A stretch of DNA of 64,000 bases from HTCC5015 sp051747425 (GTDB lineage Bacteria > Pseudomonadota > Gammaproteobacteria > HTCC5015), in NCBI GenBank assembly GCA_051747425.1, contig JBNJGD010000006.1, forward strand, positions 83,479-147,478. The letters are read 5' to 3'. Shown piece by piece: positions 6,849-14,946 of this stretch. The notes under the pieces are model-generated. The model was not told the DNA's origin, ran no database searches, and saw only the letters and a list, made by a program, of their open reading frames with translations. Made by a program: the position numbers and the translations under genes. The first letter of the stretch is position 1, and the number at the start of each line of letters is the position of its first letter.

Positions 6849-8108
6849 TCAGGCCGGTACCCGGCGGATCACGGCGCCGAGTTGCAGCAGCTTTTCCTCA
6901 ATACACTCGTAACCGCGATCGATGTGGTAGATGCGGTCCACGGTGGTCTCGCCCTGGGCCGCCAGGCCGGCGATGATCAAACTGGCCGAGGCCCGAAGGT
7001 CGGTGGCCATGACCTCGGCGCCGGTGAGGGATTCCACGCCCTCGCAGATGCAGGTGTTGCCCTCGATGTCGATTTTGGCGCCCATGCGCTGCAGTTCGGG
7101 CACATGCATAAAGCGGTTTTCAAACACCGTTTCGGTGACTCGCGAGGTGCCCTCGGCCACGGTGTTGAGGGCCATGAACTGGGCCTGCATGTCCGTGGGA
7201 AAGCCGGGGTAGACATCGGTGCGGAAGGACACGGCCTTGGGGCGGCGCCCCTCCATGTCCAGCTCGATCCAGTTGTCGCCGGTGGTGATCTTGGCGCCGG
7301 CCTCGGTGAGTTTGTCGAGCACCGCGTCCAGGGTGTGGGCCACGGTGTCCTTGACTTTGACCCGGCCGCGGGTCATGGCCGCTGCCACCAGGAAGGTGCC
7401 GGTTTCGATGCGGTCGGCCAGTACCCGGTACTCGGTGCCGTGGAGCCGCTCCACGCCCTCAATGGTAATAGTCGAGGTGCCGGCGCCACTGACTTTGGCG
7501 CCCATGGCGTTGAGGAAGTTGGCGGTGTCCACCACCTCGGGTTCGCAGGCGGCGTTTTCCAGTGTGCTGACGCCGTCGGCCAGGGCCGCCGCCATCATCA
7601 GGTTTTCTGTGCCGGTCACGGTGACCGTGTCCATCACCACCCGGGCGCCCTTGAGGCGGTCGGCGCGGGCTTCGATGTAGCCGTTGTCCACGATCACCTC
7701 GGCGCCCATGGCCTTGAGGCCCTTGATGTGTTGATCCACCGGGCGGGCGCCAATGGCACAGCCGCCCGGAAGCGACACCCGGGCCCGGCCGTAGCGGGCC
7801 ACCAGCGGGCCCAGCACGACGATGGAGGCGCGCATGGTTTTCACCAGATCGTAGGGCGCCACGCACTGCTCGATGGTGGTGGGGTCGACTTCCACCGTCA
7901 GGCGGTCGCCGATCACCACGCGCACGCCCATGCTGCCCAGAAGGCCGACCATGGTGGTGACATCCTGGAGATGGGGCACATTGCTCACCGACACCGGCTC
8001 GTCCGCCAGCAGGGTGGCGGCGAGGATCGGCAGCACGGCGTTTTTGGCGCCCGAGGCGCGCAGCTCGCCATCCAGCGGCCGGCCCCCTTCGATAATCAGC
8101 TTGTCCAT
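6849..8108 (-). CDS. murA: UDP-N-acetylglucosamine 1-carboxyvinyltransferase
   Basis: 419 residues, full length. Transfers enolpyruvate from PEP to UDP-GlcNAc, the first committed step of peptidoglycan synthesis, in the cytoplasm. The catalytic cysteine, target of fosfomycin, is C117 in GGCAIGARP. Other landmarks are GAKNAVLPILAATLLADEP at the N-terminus and YPGFPTDMQAQ. Start is ATG at 8108. It lies upstream of hisG as in many relatives, but the usual ibaG/BolA-like gene before murA is absent; instead a 12-base-pair palindrome and a repeat pair occupy that space. Confidence 0.97.
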   Translation of the reverse strand: MDKLIIEGGRPLDGELRASGAKNAVLPILAATLLADEPVSVSNVPHLQDVTTMVGLLGSMGVRVVIGDRLTVEVDPTTIEQCVAPYDLVKTMRASIVVLGPLVARYGRARVSLPGGCAIGARPVDQHIKGLKAMGAEVIVDNGYIEARADRLKGARVVMDTVTVTGTENLMMAAALADGVSTLENAACEPEVVDTANFLNAMGAKVSGAGTSTITIEGVERLHGTEYRVLADRIETGTFLVAAAMTRGRVKVKDTVAHTLDAVLDKLTEAGAKITTGDNWIELDMEGRRPKAVSFRTDVYPGFPTDMQAQFMALNTVAEGTSRVTETVFENRFMHVPELQRMGAKIDIEGNTCICEGVESLTGAEVMATDLRASASLIIAGLAAQGETTVDRIYHIDRGYECIEEKLLQLGAVIRRVPA

Positions 8109-8130
8109 TGAGAATCTCTAAACGGAATAA

Positions 8131-8160
8131 AGGGCGCTATTCTATATGGAATAGCGCCCT
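8131..8160 (-). terminator. Perfect 12-bp palindrome just upstream of murA
   Basis: agggcgctattc (8131-8142) and gaataGCGCCCT (8149-8160) form a perfect 12-base-pair stem with a 6-base loop, 22 bases before the murA ATG. On the minus strand it is followed by TTTATT, so it may terminate the yadGH transcript. It also contains a TAGAAT-like -10 sequence, so it could equally be an operator or 5' leader structure for murA. Confidence 0.5.
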
Positions 8161-8204
8161 GTCGCTATGCGCGGCTGTTGGCAACAACAGGGATTTGCAG
8201 AACC

Positions 8205-8275
8205 GTAGGAGCCTGCCTGCAGGCGAAGGGCCCGGGTGCCACCGGCTGGCGTTCGCTTGCAAGGCAAGCTCCTAC
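8205..8275. repeat. 71-bp palindromic repeat (REPIN-like), copy 1
   Basis: Begins gtaggagc and ends gctcctac, with internal cctgcaggcgaa and ttcgcttgcaagg forming nested inverted arms. It is nearly identical to the second copy at 8290-8360, 14 bases away. The GTAGGAGC/GCTCCTAC ends are typical of mobile REP/REPIN elements in pseudomonads and relatives. Confidence 0.8.
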
Positions 8276-8289
8276 AGCGGAACCATGCC

Positions 8290-8360
8290 GTAGGAGCCTG
8301 CTTGCAGGCGAAGGGCGTGGGTGCCACCGGCTGGCGTTCGCTTGCGAGGCAAGCTCCTAC
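8290..8360. repeat. 71-bp palindromic repeat (REPIN-like), copy 2
   Basis: Same length and ends as copy 1, with only a few differences near the middle and in the gcttgc(a/g)aggc arm. Its last four bases overlap the end of the ABC permease gene: the permease stop codon (8357-8359) is supplied by the repeat. Confidence 0.8.
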
Positions 8361-9130
8361 GCGCGGATTTTGTAACCGCGCATCAACATCATCAGAGTGA
8401 CACCGCCAGTCACACAAAGGGCCAGCAACATCACCGAGAAGCTGATCAAGGGATCGATGTCCGACTGGCCGAGAAAACCGTAGCGGAAGGCGTCCACGGT
8501 GTAGAAAAACGGATTGAAGTGGGACAGCTGGCGCCACCAGTCGGGCAAGGTGTGGATGGAGTAGAACACCCCGCTGAGAAACGACAGGGGCATGATGATG
8601 AAGTTCTGGAACACCGCCATCTGCTCGAACTGCTCGGCCCAGATGCCCGCCATCATGCCCAGGGTGGCCAGCAGCGCGCTGCTCAGCATCACGCCCAGCA
8701 ACACCGCCCAGGGGTGGCTCAGGGGCAGGTCGACAAACAGCAGGGAAATGGCCAGCACGCCGGCGCCGACCATGGTGCCGCGGACCACCGAGGCCAGAAT
8801 GTAGGCCGAGAAAATCTCAAACGGCGACAGCGGCGAGACCAGCAAAAAGTTGAGGCTGCCGTTCATCTTGGCCTGAATCAGGCTGGAGGAACTGTTGGCG
8901 TAGGCGTTCTGGATCACCGCCATCATCACCAGGCCGGGGACCAGAAACTGGACATAGCCGATGCCATCGTAAACCGTGACCCGGTCGCTCAGCACCTGGG
9001 CGAACACCGCCAGATAGAGCATGGAGGTGAGCACCGGCGTGAGTACGGTCTGCACGGCCACGCGCAAAAAGCGGCGGCACTCCTTGCGAAACAGAGTGTA
9101 AAAACCGCGACTGTTGGCAAACTCGCTCAC
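8357..9130 (-). CDS. ABC-2 type exporter permease, YadH-like
   Basis: 257 residues with about six hydrophobic membrane segments and the ABC-2 permease pattern: QFLVPGLVMMAVIQNAYAN near residues 47-65 and PLSFLSGVFYS near 180. Overall similarity is to E. coli YadH. It forms the membrane part of an exporter with the ATPase encoded immediately upstream (4-base overlap). The substrate of this family is not established. The last codons and the stop run into a 71-bp palindromic repeat, so the native C-terminus may have been altered slightly by the repeat. Confidence 0.9.
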   Translation of the reverse strand: MSEFANSRGFYTLFRKECRRFLRVAVQTVLTPVLTSMLYLAVFAQVLSDRVTVYDGIGYVQFLVPGLVMMAVIQNAYANSSSSLIQAKMNGSLNFLLVSPLSPFEIFSAYILASVVRGTMVGAGVLAISLLFVDLPLSHPWAVLLGVMLSSALLATLGMMAGIWAEQFEQMAVFQNFIIMPLSFLSGVFYSIHTLPDWWRQLSHFNPFFYTVDAFRYGFLGQSDIDPLISFSVMLLALCVTGGVTLMMLMRGYKIRA

Positions 9131-10056
9131 CGGGCACCTCCGTCTCTGCGGGTCATTTCAATAAACACTTCCTCGAGGCCGGGGCTGTCGGTCTCCAGAT
9201 CGCGGATCACCGCGCCCTGCCCCCGCAGTTGCTCGATGACATCGCCGATGTTGTCGCGCTCCTTGTGCAGTTTCAGGGTGATGCGGCCGTCGGCCTGGCT
9301 GCCCTCGACCTGCATGGCGGCGAGGGCGTCGGGCAGGGGCACCCGGGACTCCAGCCACAGGTTGAGCAGGCGGTAGGGGTGGCGATTGACCAGCTCGGTC
9401 TTGCTCTCCAGGGCCTGCAGCTCGCCGTTGTTGATGATGGCGATGCGGTCACACAGCGACTCGGCCTCCTCCAGATAGTGGGTGGTGAGAACGATGGTGT
9501 GGCCCTCGCGGTGGAGGCGCTGGGTAAAGGCCCAGAGAATCTGGCGCAGCTCCACATCGACCCCGGCGGTGGGCTCGTCCAGGACCACCACCGGCGGGCG
9601 GTGCACCAGGGCCTGGGCGATCAACACCCGGCGTTTCATGCCGCCGGAGAGCGATTTCACCCGGCTGTCGGCCTTGGTCTGAAGATCGAGTACATCGAGC
9701 AGTTCATCGAGCCAGGCCTTGTTCTCGCGGTTGGGTGGCAACCCCATATAGCCCAGTTGCAACTCCAGAGTCTCGCGCACGGTAAAGAAGGGATCGAACA
9801 CCACCTCCTGGGGCACCACGCCGATGTGGCGGCGGGCCTGGCGGTAGTCGCGCTCGACATCGTAGCCCTGGATGCGGACATGACCGGAGCTGGCGCGCAC
9901 CAGGCCCGAGGCGATGTTGATCAGGGTGGACTTGCCGGCGCCATTGGGACCGAGCAGACCGAAAAACTCGCCGGGCTCGACCTGAAAACTGACCCCGCGC
10001 AGGGCGTGGACATCGCCGTATCGCTTGTGCAGCTGTTCGATTTCAATGGCTGACAT
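9127..10056 (-). CDS. ABC exporter ATP-binding protein, YadG-like
   Basis: 309 residues. Walker A GPNGAGKST at 36-44, Q-loop in VVPQEVVFDP, signature LSGGMKRR, Walker B VVVLDEPTAGVD and switch His in LTTHYLEEAE. The C-terminal 90 residues are the extra domain usual in this exporter family. It powers the YadH-like permease, with which it overlaps by 4 bases. A good ribosome site (GGAG) precedes the ATG at 10056. The gene lies downstream of mlaC but a hairpin terminator (10093-10121) separates them. It is not MlaF, whose sequence and partners differ. Confidence 0.9.
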   Translation of the reverse strand: MSAIEIEQLHKRYGDVHALRGVSFQVEPGEFFGLLGPNGAGKSTLINIASGLVRASSGHVRIQGYDVERDYRQARRHIGVVPQEVVFDPFFTVRETLELQLGYMGLPPNRENKAWLDELLDVLDLQTKADSRVKSLSGGMKRRVLIAQALVHRPPVVVLDEPTAGVDVELRQILWAFTQRLHREGHTIVLTTHYLEEAESLCDRIAIINNGELQALESKTELVNRHPYRLLNLWLESRVPLPDALAAMQVEGSQADGRITLKLHKERDNIGDVIEQLRGQGAVIRDLETDSPGLEEVFIEMTRRDGGAR

Positions 10057-10092
10057 GATTCTCCGGCCGTAACGCCCGGGTGGGCGGAAAAC

Positions 10093-10121
10093 AAAAAACG
10101 GCGGCGGCCAGTGGCCGCCGC
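10093..10121 (-). terminator. Intrinsic terminator after mlaC
   Basis: A 9-base-pair stem, gcggcggcc (10101-10109) and ggccgccgc (10113-10121), with a 3-base loop, followed on the minus strand by six T residues (10093-10098). It lies 28 bases after the mlaC stop and before yadG. Confidence 0.75.
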
Positions 10122-10148
10122 GGTGGGGTGCAAATTGTAGCGTGCGGT

Positions 10149-10829
10149 TCAGTCCCCGTCAGCACCTTCGCCGTCGGGCGCCTCGGCCAGTTCGCCGTAG
10201 CCCTCTTCGCCATTGTCACCGGTGCCGGTGGCCGCCATCTTGGCCAGCAGGCCGTCCATGCCGGCTTCCTGGATGTCCTGGCGGAAGCTGGACTTGTAGT
10301 TCTTGACCAGACTCACACTGTCGACGCTGATGTCGTAGATCTTCCAGCCATCGCTGTCCTTGTGGCGCAGGCGGAAGTCGATGGGCACGCTCTCCTCGTC
10401 ACTGTCGACCCGGGCGCGAATCACCGCGAGGTTTTTGCGCTCGCCCGGCTCGTAGGGTTCAAAGGCCAGGGCCTGACCGTCGTAGAGGGAAATCGACTTG
10501 CCGTAGATGCGCGCCAGCATGGCGCGGAATTCCTGGATGAACGAGGCCTGCTGCTCCTCGCTGGCCTTTTTCCAGTGACCACCCAGCATCAGGCGGCTCA
10601 TGGCGGTAAAGTCGACATGGGGGTCGACCAGTTCGCGCAGCTTCTGCTCGAGGTACTTGGGGTCCTCGGCCAGGCGCTCCTTTTCATTGTCCAGCACTTC
10701 CACGATCTGGTCGTGGACTTTCACCAGCAGCTCGCGAGGGCCCTGGTCAGCGGCGCTGGCCAGTGCCTGAGAGCCGATGAGAAAACCCACCAGCAATGTC
10801 ATTAGAGCGGAGTAATGAAGCGTTTTCAT
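10149..10829 (-). CDS. mlaC: Periplasmic phospholipid-binding protein MlaC family
   Basis: 226 residues with a Sec signal peptide (hydrophobic 6-20, cleavage near ALASA). MlaC shuttles phospholipids across the periplasm between the MlaA complex in the outer membrane and the MlaFEDB ABC transporter in the inner membrane. Family landmarks are FTAMSRLMLGGHWKKAS, EFRAMLARIYGKSI and GWKIYDISVDSVSLVKNYKSSF. The ATG at 10829 is chosen over a GTG at 10841 because AAGGTG is well spaced before it. The C-terminal tail is acidic and glycine-rich. Unlike the usual layout, mlaF, mlaE, mlaD and mlaB are not beside it; a YadGH exporter is, and mlaA is divergent. Confidence 0.9.
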   Translation of the reverse strand: MKTLHYSALMTLLVGFLIGSQALASAADQGPRELLVKVHDQIVEVLDNEKERLAEDPKYLEQKLRELVDPHVDFTAMSRLMLGGHWKKASEEQQASFIQEFRAMLARIYGKSISLYDGQALAFEPYEPGERKNLAVIRARVDSDEESVPIDFRLRHKDSDGWKIYDISVDSVSLVKNYKSSFRQDIQEAGMDGLLAKMAATGTGDNGEEGYGELAEAPDGEGADGD

Positions 10830-10935
10830 GAGCCGTATCACCTTGATAGAAAATTAAGTCTCGCCGTCTGCGGACTATAACCTTTTGTCCCCGCGCTGGC
10901 GACCGAGTTCCCCCGTGAGCGCCTTATCGGACCCG

Positions 10936-10965
10936 TCTACACAGGGCACCGGCTTCGCGTATAAT
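10936..10965 (+). promoter_or_regulatory. Probable sigma-70 promoter for mlaA
   Basis: A consensus TATAAT at 10960-10965 is preceded at 18 bases by TCTACA (10936-10941, four of six matches to TTGACA), about 50 bases before the mlaA start. Confidence 0.5.
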
Positions 10966-11013
10966 GCCGCCCAATTGCAAGCGCCATTTCACATCAACCC
11001 GGGTCACGCCACA

Positions 11014-11820
11014 GTGAAAGCACAACTCCTGCAAACGCGAATGACGATGCTTCTGGCCAGCGCCCTGATCAGTGTGATGGTCAGCGCCTGTGCGGGCAAG
11101 GAAGTGCGCCCGGAAGAGCAGCCCCCCTCGGGCGAACCCGCCAACGGCGATCCGCTGGAACCCTTTAACCGCGCGGTTTTCCAGTTCAACGATTTCTTCG
11201 ACCGCTACGCACTCAAGCCCGCCGCCGAAGCCTACGACAAAACCGTGCCCGAGACCGTCGACACCGGCATCGACAACTTCCTCAGCAACCTCGGCGACAT
11301 TCTGGTGATGGTCAACGAGGTGCTCCAGTTCAAACCGCTGGACGCGGGCAAAACCGGTGGGCGACTGGTGCTCAACACCACCCTCGGTCTGGCCGGCTTT
11401 GTCGATGTGGCCACACCGGTGGGGCTGAAAAAAACCAATGAGGACTTTGGCCAGACTCTGGGGGTCTGGGGCGTCGGGGAAGGCCCCTACCTGGTAATGC
11501 CCTTTTTGGGCCCGGCCAATGTCCGCGACGGCGTCGGCCGCGTCGGCACGATGTACGCCAGCTACGAAATCGACAACGAGCTGGGCATCGATTCGGCCAC
11601 CGAGCGCTGGACCCTGACCGTCCTCAGCGTGCTCAACATCCGCCAGGACTTGCTCGGCTTGGATGACATCATGGAACAGTCCGGGGCCGATCCCTACATC
11701 TTTATGCGCGAATCCTACCTCCAGCGCCGCCGCGCCCAGGTCAACGACAGCGGCAAGGCACCGGCGCCGGCGGACTTGAGCGATGAGGAAGAGGACGCCA
11801 TCTTCGGAGACGACTTCTAG
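11014..11820 (+). CDS. mlaA: Outer-membrane lipoprotein MlaA (VacJ)
   Basis: 268 residues from a GTG at 11014. MlaA sits with porins in the outer membrane and removes misplaced phospholipids from the outer leaflet. The signal peptide ends in a lipobox VSAC, with C26 as the lipid-bearing residue. The GTG start is preferred to the ATG at 11041 because it gives the n-region its lysine and arginine; neither has a strong ribosome site. VacJ landmarks: DPLEPFNRAVFQFNDFFDRY, PLDAGKTGGRLVLNTTLGLAGFxD and DFGQTLGVWGVGEGPYLVMP. It is divergent from mlaC and 2 bases before the antiporter gene. Confidence 0.93.
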   Translation: MKAQLLQTRMTMLLASALISVMVSACAGKEVRPEEQPPSGEPANGDPLEPFNRAVFQFNDFFDRYALKPAAEAYDKTVPETVDTGIDNFLSNLGDILVMVNEVLQFKPLDAGKTGGRLVLNTTLGLAGFVDVATPVGLKKTNEDFGQTLGVWGVGEGPYLVMPFLGPANVRDGVGRVGTMYASYEIDNELGIDSATERWTLTVLSVLNIRQDLLGLDDIMEQSGADPYIFMRESYLQRRRAQVNDSGKAPAPADLSDEEEDAIFGDDF

Positions 11821-11822
11821 CC

Positions 11823-12800
11823 ATGCCATCCGAGTTGATACTCTCTTACCTGGCCATCCCCCTGGGTTTCTGGTTGCTGGTGTGGAGCGCCGACCGCTTT
11901 GTCGACGGCGCCTCGGCCCTGGCGCGCAACCTGGGCGTGCCGCCACTGATTATCGGCCTGACCATTGTCGGCTTTGCCACCTCGGCGCCGGAAATGCTGA
12001 TCTCGGCCTTTGCCGCCCTGGATGGCAACAGCGGCCTGGCCGTGGGCAATGCCCTGGGTTCCAACATCACCAACATCGCCCTGATCCTGGGTGCCACCGC
12101 CCTGCTCTACCCCATTGCCATGCACTCGGGGGTGCTGCAAAAGGAATTCCCCGTGCTGGTGGGGATCATGTTGATCGGCAGCTATCTGATGTGGGACGGC
12201 CACCTCAGCCGCAATGAGGGCATCGGTCTGTTTGTCGGCCTGTTTGTGCTGATGGGCTGGATTGCCTGGCAGGGCCTGTCCAACCCCGAAGACCCACTGG
12301 CAAAGGAAATGCTGAATGATCCGCCACCGCCAATGGCCACCGGCCGGGCCGTGATGTGGTTGATCGTGGGCCTGGCTATCCTGCTGGCCAGCTCGCGACT
12401 GCTGGTCTGGAGCTCGGTGAACATCGCCCTGTCCTGGGGCGTCAGCGATCTGGTGATCGGCCTGAGCATCGTCGCCCTGGGCACCAGTCTGCCGGAGCTG
12501 GCGGCCACCATGTCCAGTGCCAAACGCGGGGAGCACGACATCGCCGTGGGCAATGTCATCGGCTCCAATATGTTCAATATTCTCGGCGTACTCGGCATCG
12601 CCGCCATGCTCTCGCCCACCACCGTGGAATCCGATGTGCTGACCCGCGACATTCCGGTGATGTTTGCCGTGGCCGCTGCACTCTACGCCCTGAGCTACAT
12701 CGGCCACTGGCGCAAACCCCTGCTCAAGCGCTGGAATGGCGCCGTGCTGTTGGTGATCTACATCGCCTACCAGTTCAGCCTGTTTTACATGGCCGCCTGA
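11823..12800 (+). CDS. yrbG: Calcium/sodium antiporter, YrbG-like
   Basis: 325 residues with about ten membrane segments in two inverted halves. Each half has the family alpha-repeat: GFATSAPEMLIS with GNALGSNITN, and ALGTSLPELAAT with GNVIGSNMFN. Members exchange Ca2+ for Na+ or K+ across the inner membrane. It begins 2 bases after mlaA and precedes kdsD, the same position yrbG holds in E. coli. Confidence 0.93.
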   Translation: MPSELILSYLAIPLGFWLLVWSADRFVDGASALARNLGVPPLIIGLTIVGFATSAPEMLISAFAALDGNSGLAVGNALGSNITNIALILGATALLYPIAMHSGVLQKEFPVLVGIMLIGSYLMWDGHLSRNEGIGLFVGLFVLMGWIAWQGLSNPEDPLAKEMLNDPPPPMATGRAVMWLIVGLAILLASSRLLVWSSVNIALSWGVSDLVIGLSIVALGTSLPELAATMSSAKRGEHDIAVGNVIGSNMFNILGVLGIAAMLSPTTVESDVLTRDIPVMFAVAAALYALSYIGHWRKPLLKRWNGAVLLVIYIAYQFSLFYMAA

Positions 12801-12879
12801 CCCAGGGCCTGTTAACACTGTTTATATGGCTCCTGCGGGCGCTATATTTCCCCTGCGCGGGTCGCTACAATACGCAGCC

Positions 12880-13854
12880 ATGAATGCAGATAAAGTCAAA
12901 AGCCTGGCCCGTGCGGTCATCGAGACCGAAAACCGCGCCATTGCCCAGTTAGTCGATCGGGTTGACGACGAATTCGTCAGCGCCTGTGAAGCCATGATCG
13001 CCTGTGAGGGGCGGGTCATCGTCACCGGCATGGGCAAATCGGGGCATATCGGCAGCAAGATCGCCGCCACCCTGGCCTCCACCGGCACGCCCGCCTTTTT
13101 TGTTCACCCCGGCGAGGCCAGCCACGGCGACCTGGGCATGATCACCAATCGCGATGTGGTAATCGGCATTTCCAACTCCGGCGAGACCCACGAACTGGTC
13201 ACCATTTTGCCGCTGATCAAGCGCCTGGGCGTGCCCCTGATTGCCATGACCGGCAACGCCCGCTCCAAGCTCGGTGAAATGGCCGACTTCCACATCGATG
13301 TCGGCGTTGAGCAGGAAGCCTGTCCGCTCAACCTGGCCCCCACCGCCAGCACCACCGCCACCATGGTCATGGGTGATGCCCTGGCCGTGGCCCTGCTGGA
13401 GAGTCGCGGCTTTACCGCCGGCGATTTTGCCCTGTCCCACCCCGGCGGTTCACTCGGTCGGCGCCTGCTGCTCCATGTCAGCGACATCATGCACAGTAAA
13501 GCCGAGGAAATTCCCGCCGTACTCACCACCACGCCCTTTGGCCAGGCGCTGGTCGAGATGACCGGCAAGGGCCTGGGCATGACCGCAGTGGTCGACAGCG
13601 AGAACCGTTTGCAGGGCATTTTTACCGACGGCGACTTGCGCCGCACCCTCGACCGTACTCTGGACCTCAAGGACACCCCCATTGAGGAAGTGATGACCCG
13701 CAACCCCATTGCCATCAAGCCGGAAATGCTCGCCGCCGAGGCTCTGAAAATCATGGACGACCGCAAGATCAACGCCCTCGCCGTGATCGACGAAGACCGC
13801 CGCGTGGTGGGTGCCCTCAACATGCACGATCTGCTGCGTGCGGGGGTGGTCTGA
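12880..13854 (+). CDS. kdsD: Arabinose-5-phosphate isomerase
   Basis: 324 residues. Converts ribulose 5-phosphate to arabinose 5-phosphate for KDO, the inner-core sugar of LPS. A SIS domain (residues about 40-175; GMGKSGHIGSKIAATLASTG, SNSGET, HPGGSLGRRLL) is followed by two CBS domains (about 205-324) with DGDLRRTLDR in the first. The ATG at 12880 is chosen because MNADKVKSLARAVI aligns with family N-termini. kdsC overlaps its stop by one base. Confidence 0.96.
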   Translation: MNADKVKSLARAVIETENRAIAQLVDRVDDEFVSACEAMIACEGRVIVTGMGKSGHIGSKIAATLASTGTPAFFVHPGEASHGDLGMITNRDVVIGISNSGETHELVTILPLIKRLGVPLIAMTGNARSKLGEMADFHIDVGVEQEACPLNLAPTASTTATMVMGDALAVALLESRGFTAGDFALSHPGGSLGRRLLLHVSDIMHSKAEEIPAVLTTTPFGQALVEMTGKGLGMTAVVDSENRLQGIFTDGDLRRTLDRTLDLKDTPIEEVMTRNPIAIKPEMLAAEALKIMDDRKINALAVIDEDRRVVGALNMHDLLRAGVV

Positions 13855-14390
13855 TGAGCACCCGCCCCACCGCCGCCGAACGCGCCGCGCATATCCGGCT
13901 GGCCATTTTCGATGTCGATGGCGTGCTCACCGACGGTACCTTTCTGATCGGCGACGACGGCCAGCAGTACAAGGCCTTCTACACCAAGGACGGTCAGGGC
14001 CTGCGCATGCTGCAGGACGCCGGCGTGACCGTGGGCATCATCACCGGACGCACCTCGGAAGTGGTCAAGCATCGCATGGCCGAGCTCGGCGTCGAACATC
14101 TCTACCAGGGGCAGCGGGACAAGGTCGGCGCCTTTGAAAACATGCTGGACAATCTCCAGCTGAAGCCGGAGGAAGTCGCCTATGTGGGCGACGATGTCAT
14201 CGACCTGCCGGTGATGCGCCGGGCGGGACTGGCCGTGGCCGTGCGCGACGCCGAGCCGCTGGTCAAGCAGTACGCCCACTGGATCACGCCGCGCCAGGGG
14301 GGTTACGGCGCCGTGCGCGATGTCTGCGAAATGATGTTGCGCGCCCAGGGCAAACTCGACCAGGCACTGCGCAAGTACCTTGAAGATTAA
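13854..14390 (+). CDS. kdsC: KDO 8-phosphate phosphatase
   Basis: 178 residues, a HAD-superfamily tetrameric phosphatase without cap domain. Removes phosphate from KDO-8-P before activation by KdsB. The nucleophile and acid are in IFDVDGVLTDG (residues 17-27), motif II in GIITGRTS, the lysine in QRDKVGAF and motif III in YVGDDVIDLPVM. The ATG at 13854 overlaps the kdsD stop. Confidence 0.96.
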   Translation: MSTRPTAAERAAHIRLAIFDVDGVLTDGTFLIGDDGQQYKAFYTKDGQGLRMLQDAGVTVGIITGRTSEVVKHRMAELGVEHLYQGQRDKVGAFENMLDNLQLKPEEVAYVGDDVIDLPVMRRAGLAVAVRDAEPLVKQYAHWITPRQGGYGAVRDVCEMMLRAQGKLDQALRKYLED

Positions 14391-14946
14391 CCTGACCCAG
14401 ATTGTCGTCGCCCTGCTCCTCGGTGCCACCATCGCCGGTACGCTGTGGCTCCGGGACAGTGCCGATACAGGCCCCGCCGCCAGCGAGGCGGCTGCGGGAG
14501 ACAGCGACTACCAGATCCAGCAATTCAAGGCCCGCATTTACGACGAGCAGGGAGTGCTCAGCCAGACGCTGCGCGGTGACGCGCTGATTCACTACCCCCG
14601 GGAACAGCGCTACACCATCGAGCAGCCCCGCGGGGCGAGCTACGCTCCCGGCGGCGAGCAACAGCGCTGGCGTATCCGGTCAGAGCACGCCGAGGCCAGC
14701 GATGACCTGGAGGAGCTGATCTGGCAGGATGAAGTCGTCCTGAGCCAGACCGAAGGCGGCGGCTGGGTACTCAACACACCCTGGCTGCAACAGCACTCGC
14801 GCCGGCAAACCGCCTACAGCGACCGCGGTGTCGATCTGGTTAATGGCGCTTCAACCGGCAGCGGCCGCGAGATGACACTGGACCTGCGCGAGGAACAATT
14901 CACCCTGAGGGGAGAGGTGGAAAGCCGTTATGAACAGAGTCACTAG
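14380..14946 (+). CDS. lptC: LPS export protein LptC
   Basis: 188 residues from a TTG at 14380, inside the end of kdsC. One N-terminal membrane anchor (residues about 6-24) is followed by a periplasmic beta-jellyroll domain. LptC takes LPS from the LptB2FG extractor and passes it to LptA. The length and place between kdsC and lptA are as in E. coli. The TTG is the only sensible start that keeps lysine before the anchor. Confidence 0.92.
   Translation: MKINLTQIVVALLLGATIAGTLWLRDSADTGPAASEAAAGDSDYQIQQFKARIYDEQGVLSQTLRGDALIHYPREQRYTIEQPRGASYAPGGEQQRWRIRSEHAEASDDLEELIWQDEVVLSQTEGGGWVLNTPWLQQHSRRQTAYSDRGVDLVNGASTGSGREMTLDLREEQFTLRGEVESRYEQSH

Noticed and set aside
8205..8360. CRISPR array from the two tandem repeats
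   Set aside because: Only two 71-bp palindromic units with a 14-base spacer and no cas genes; the structure fits REPIN elements.
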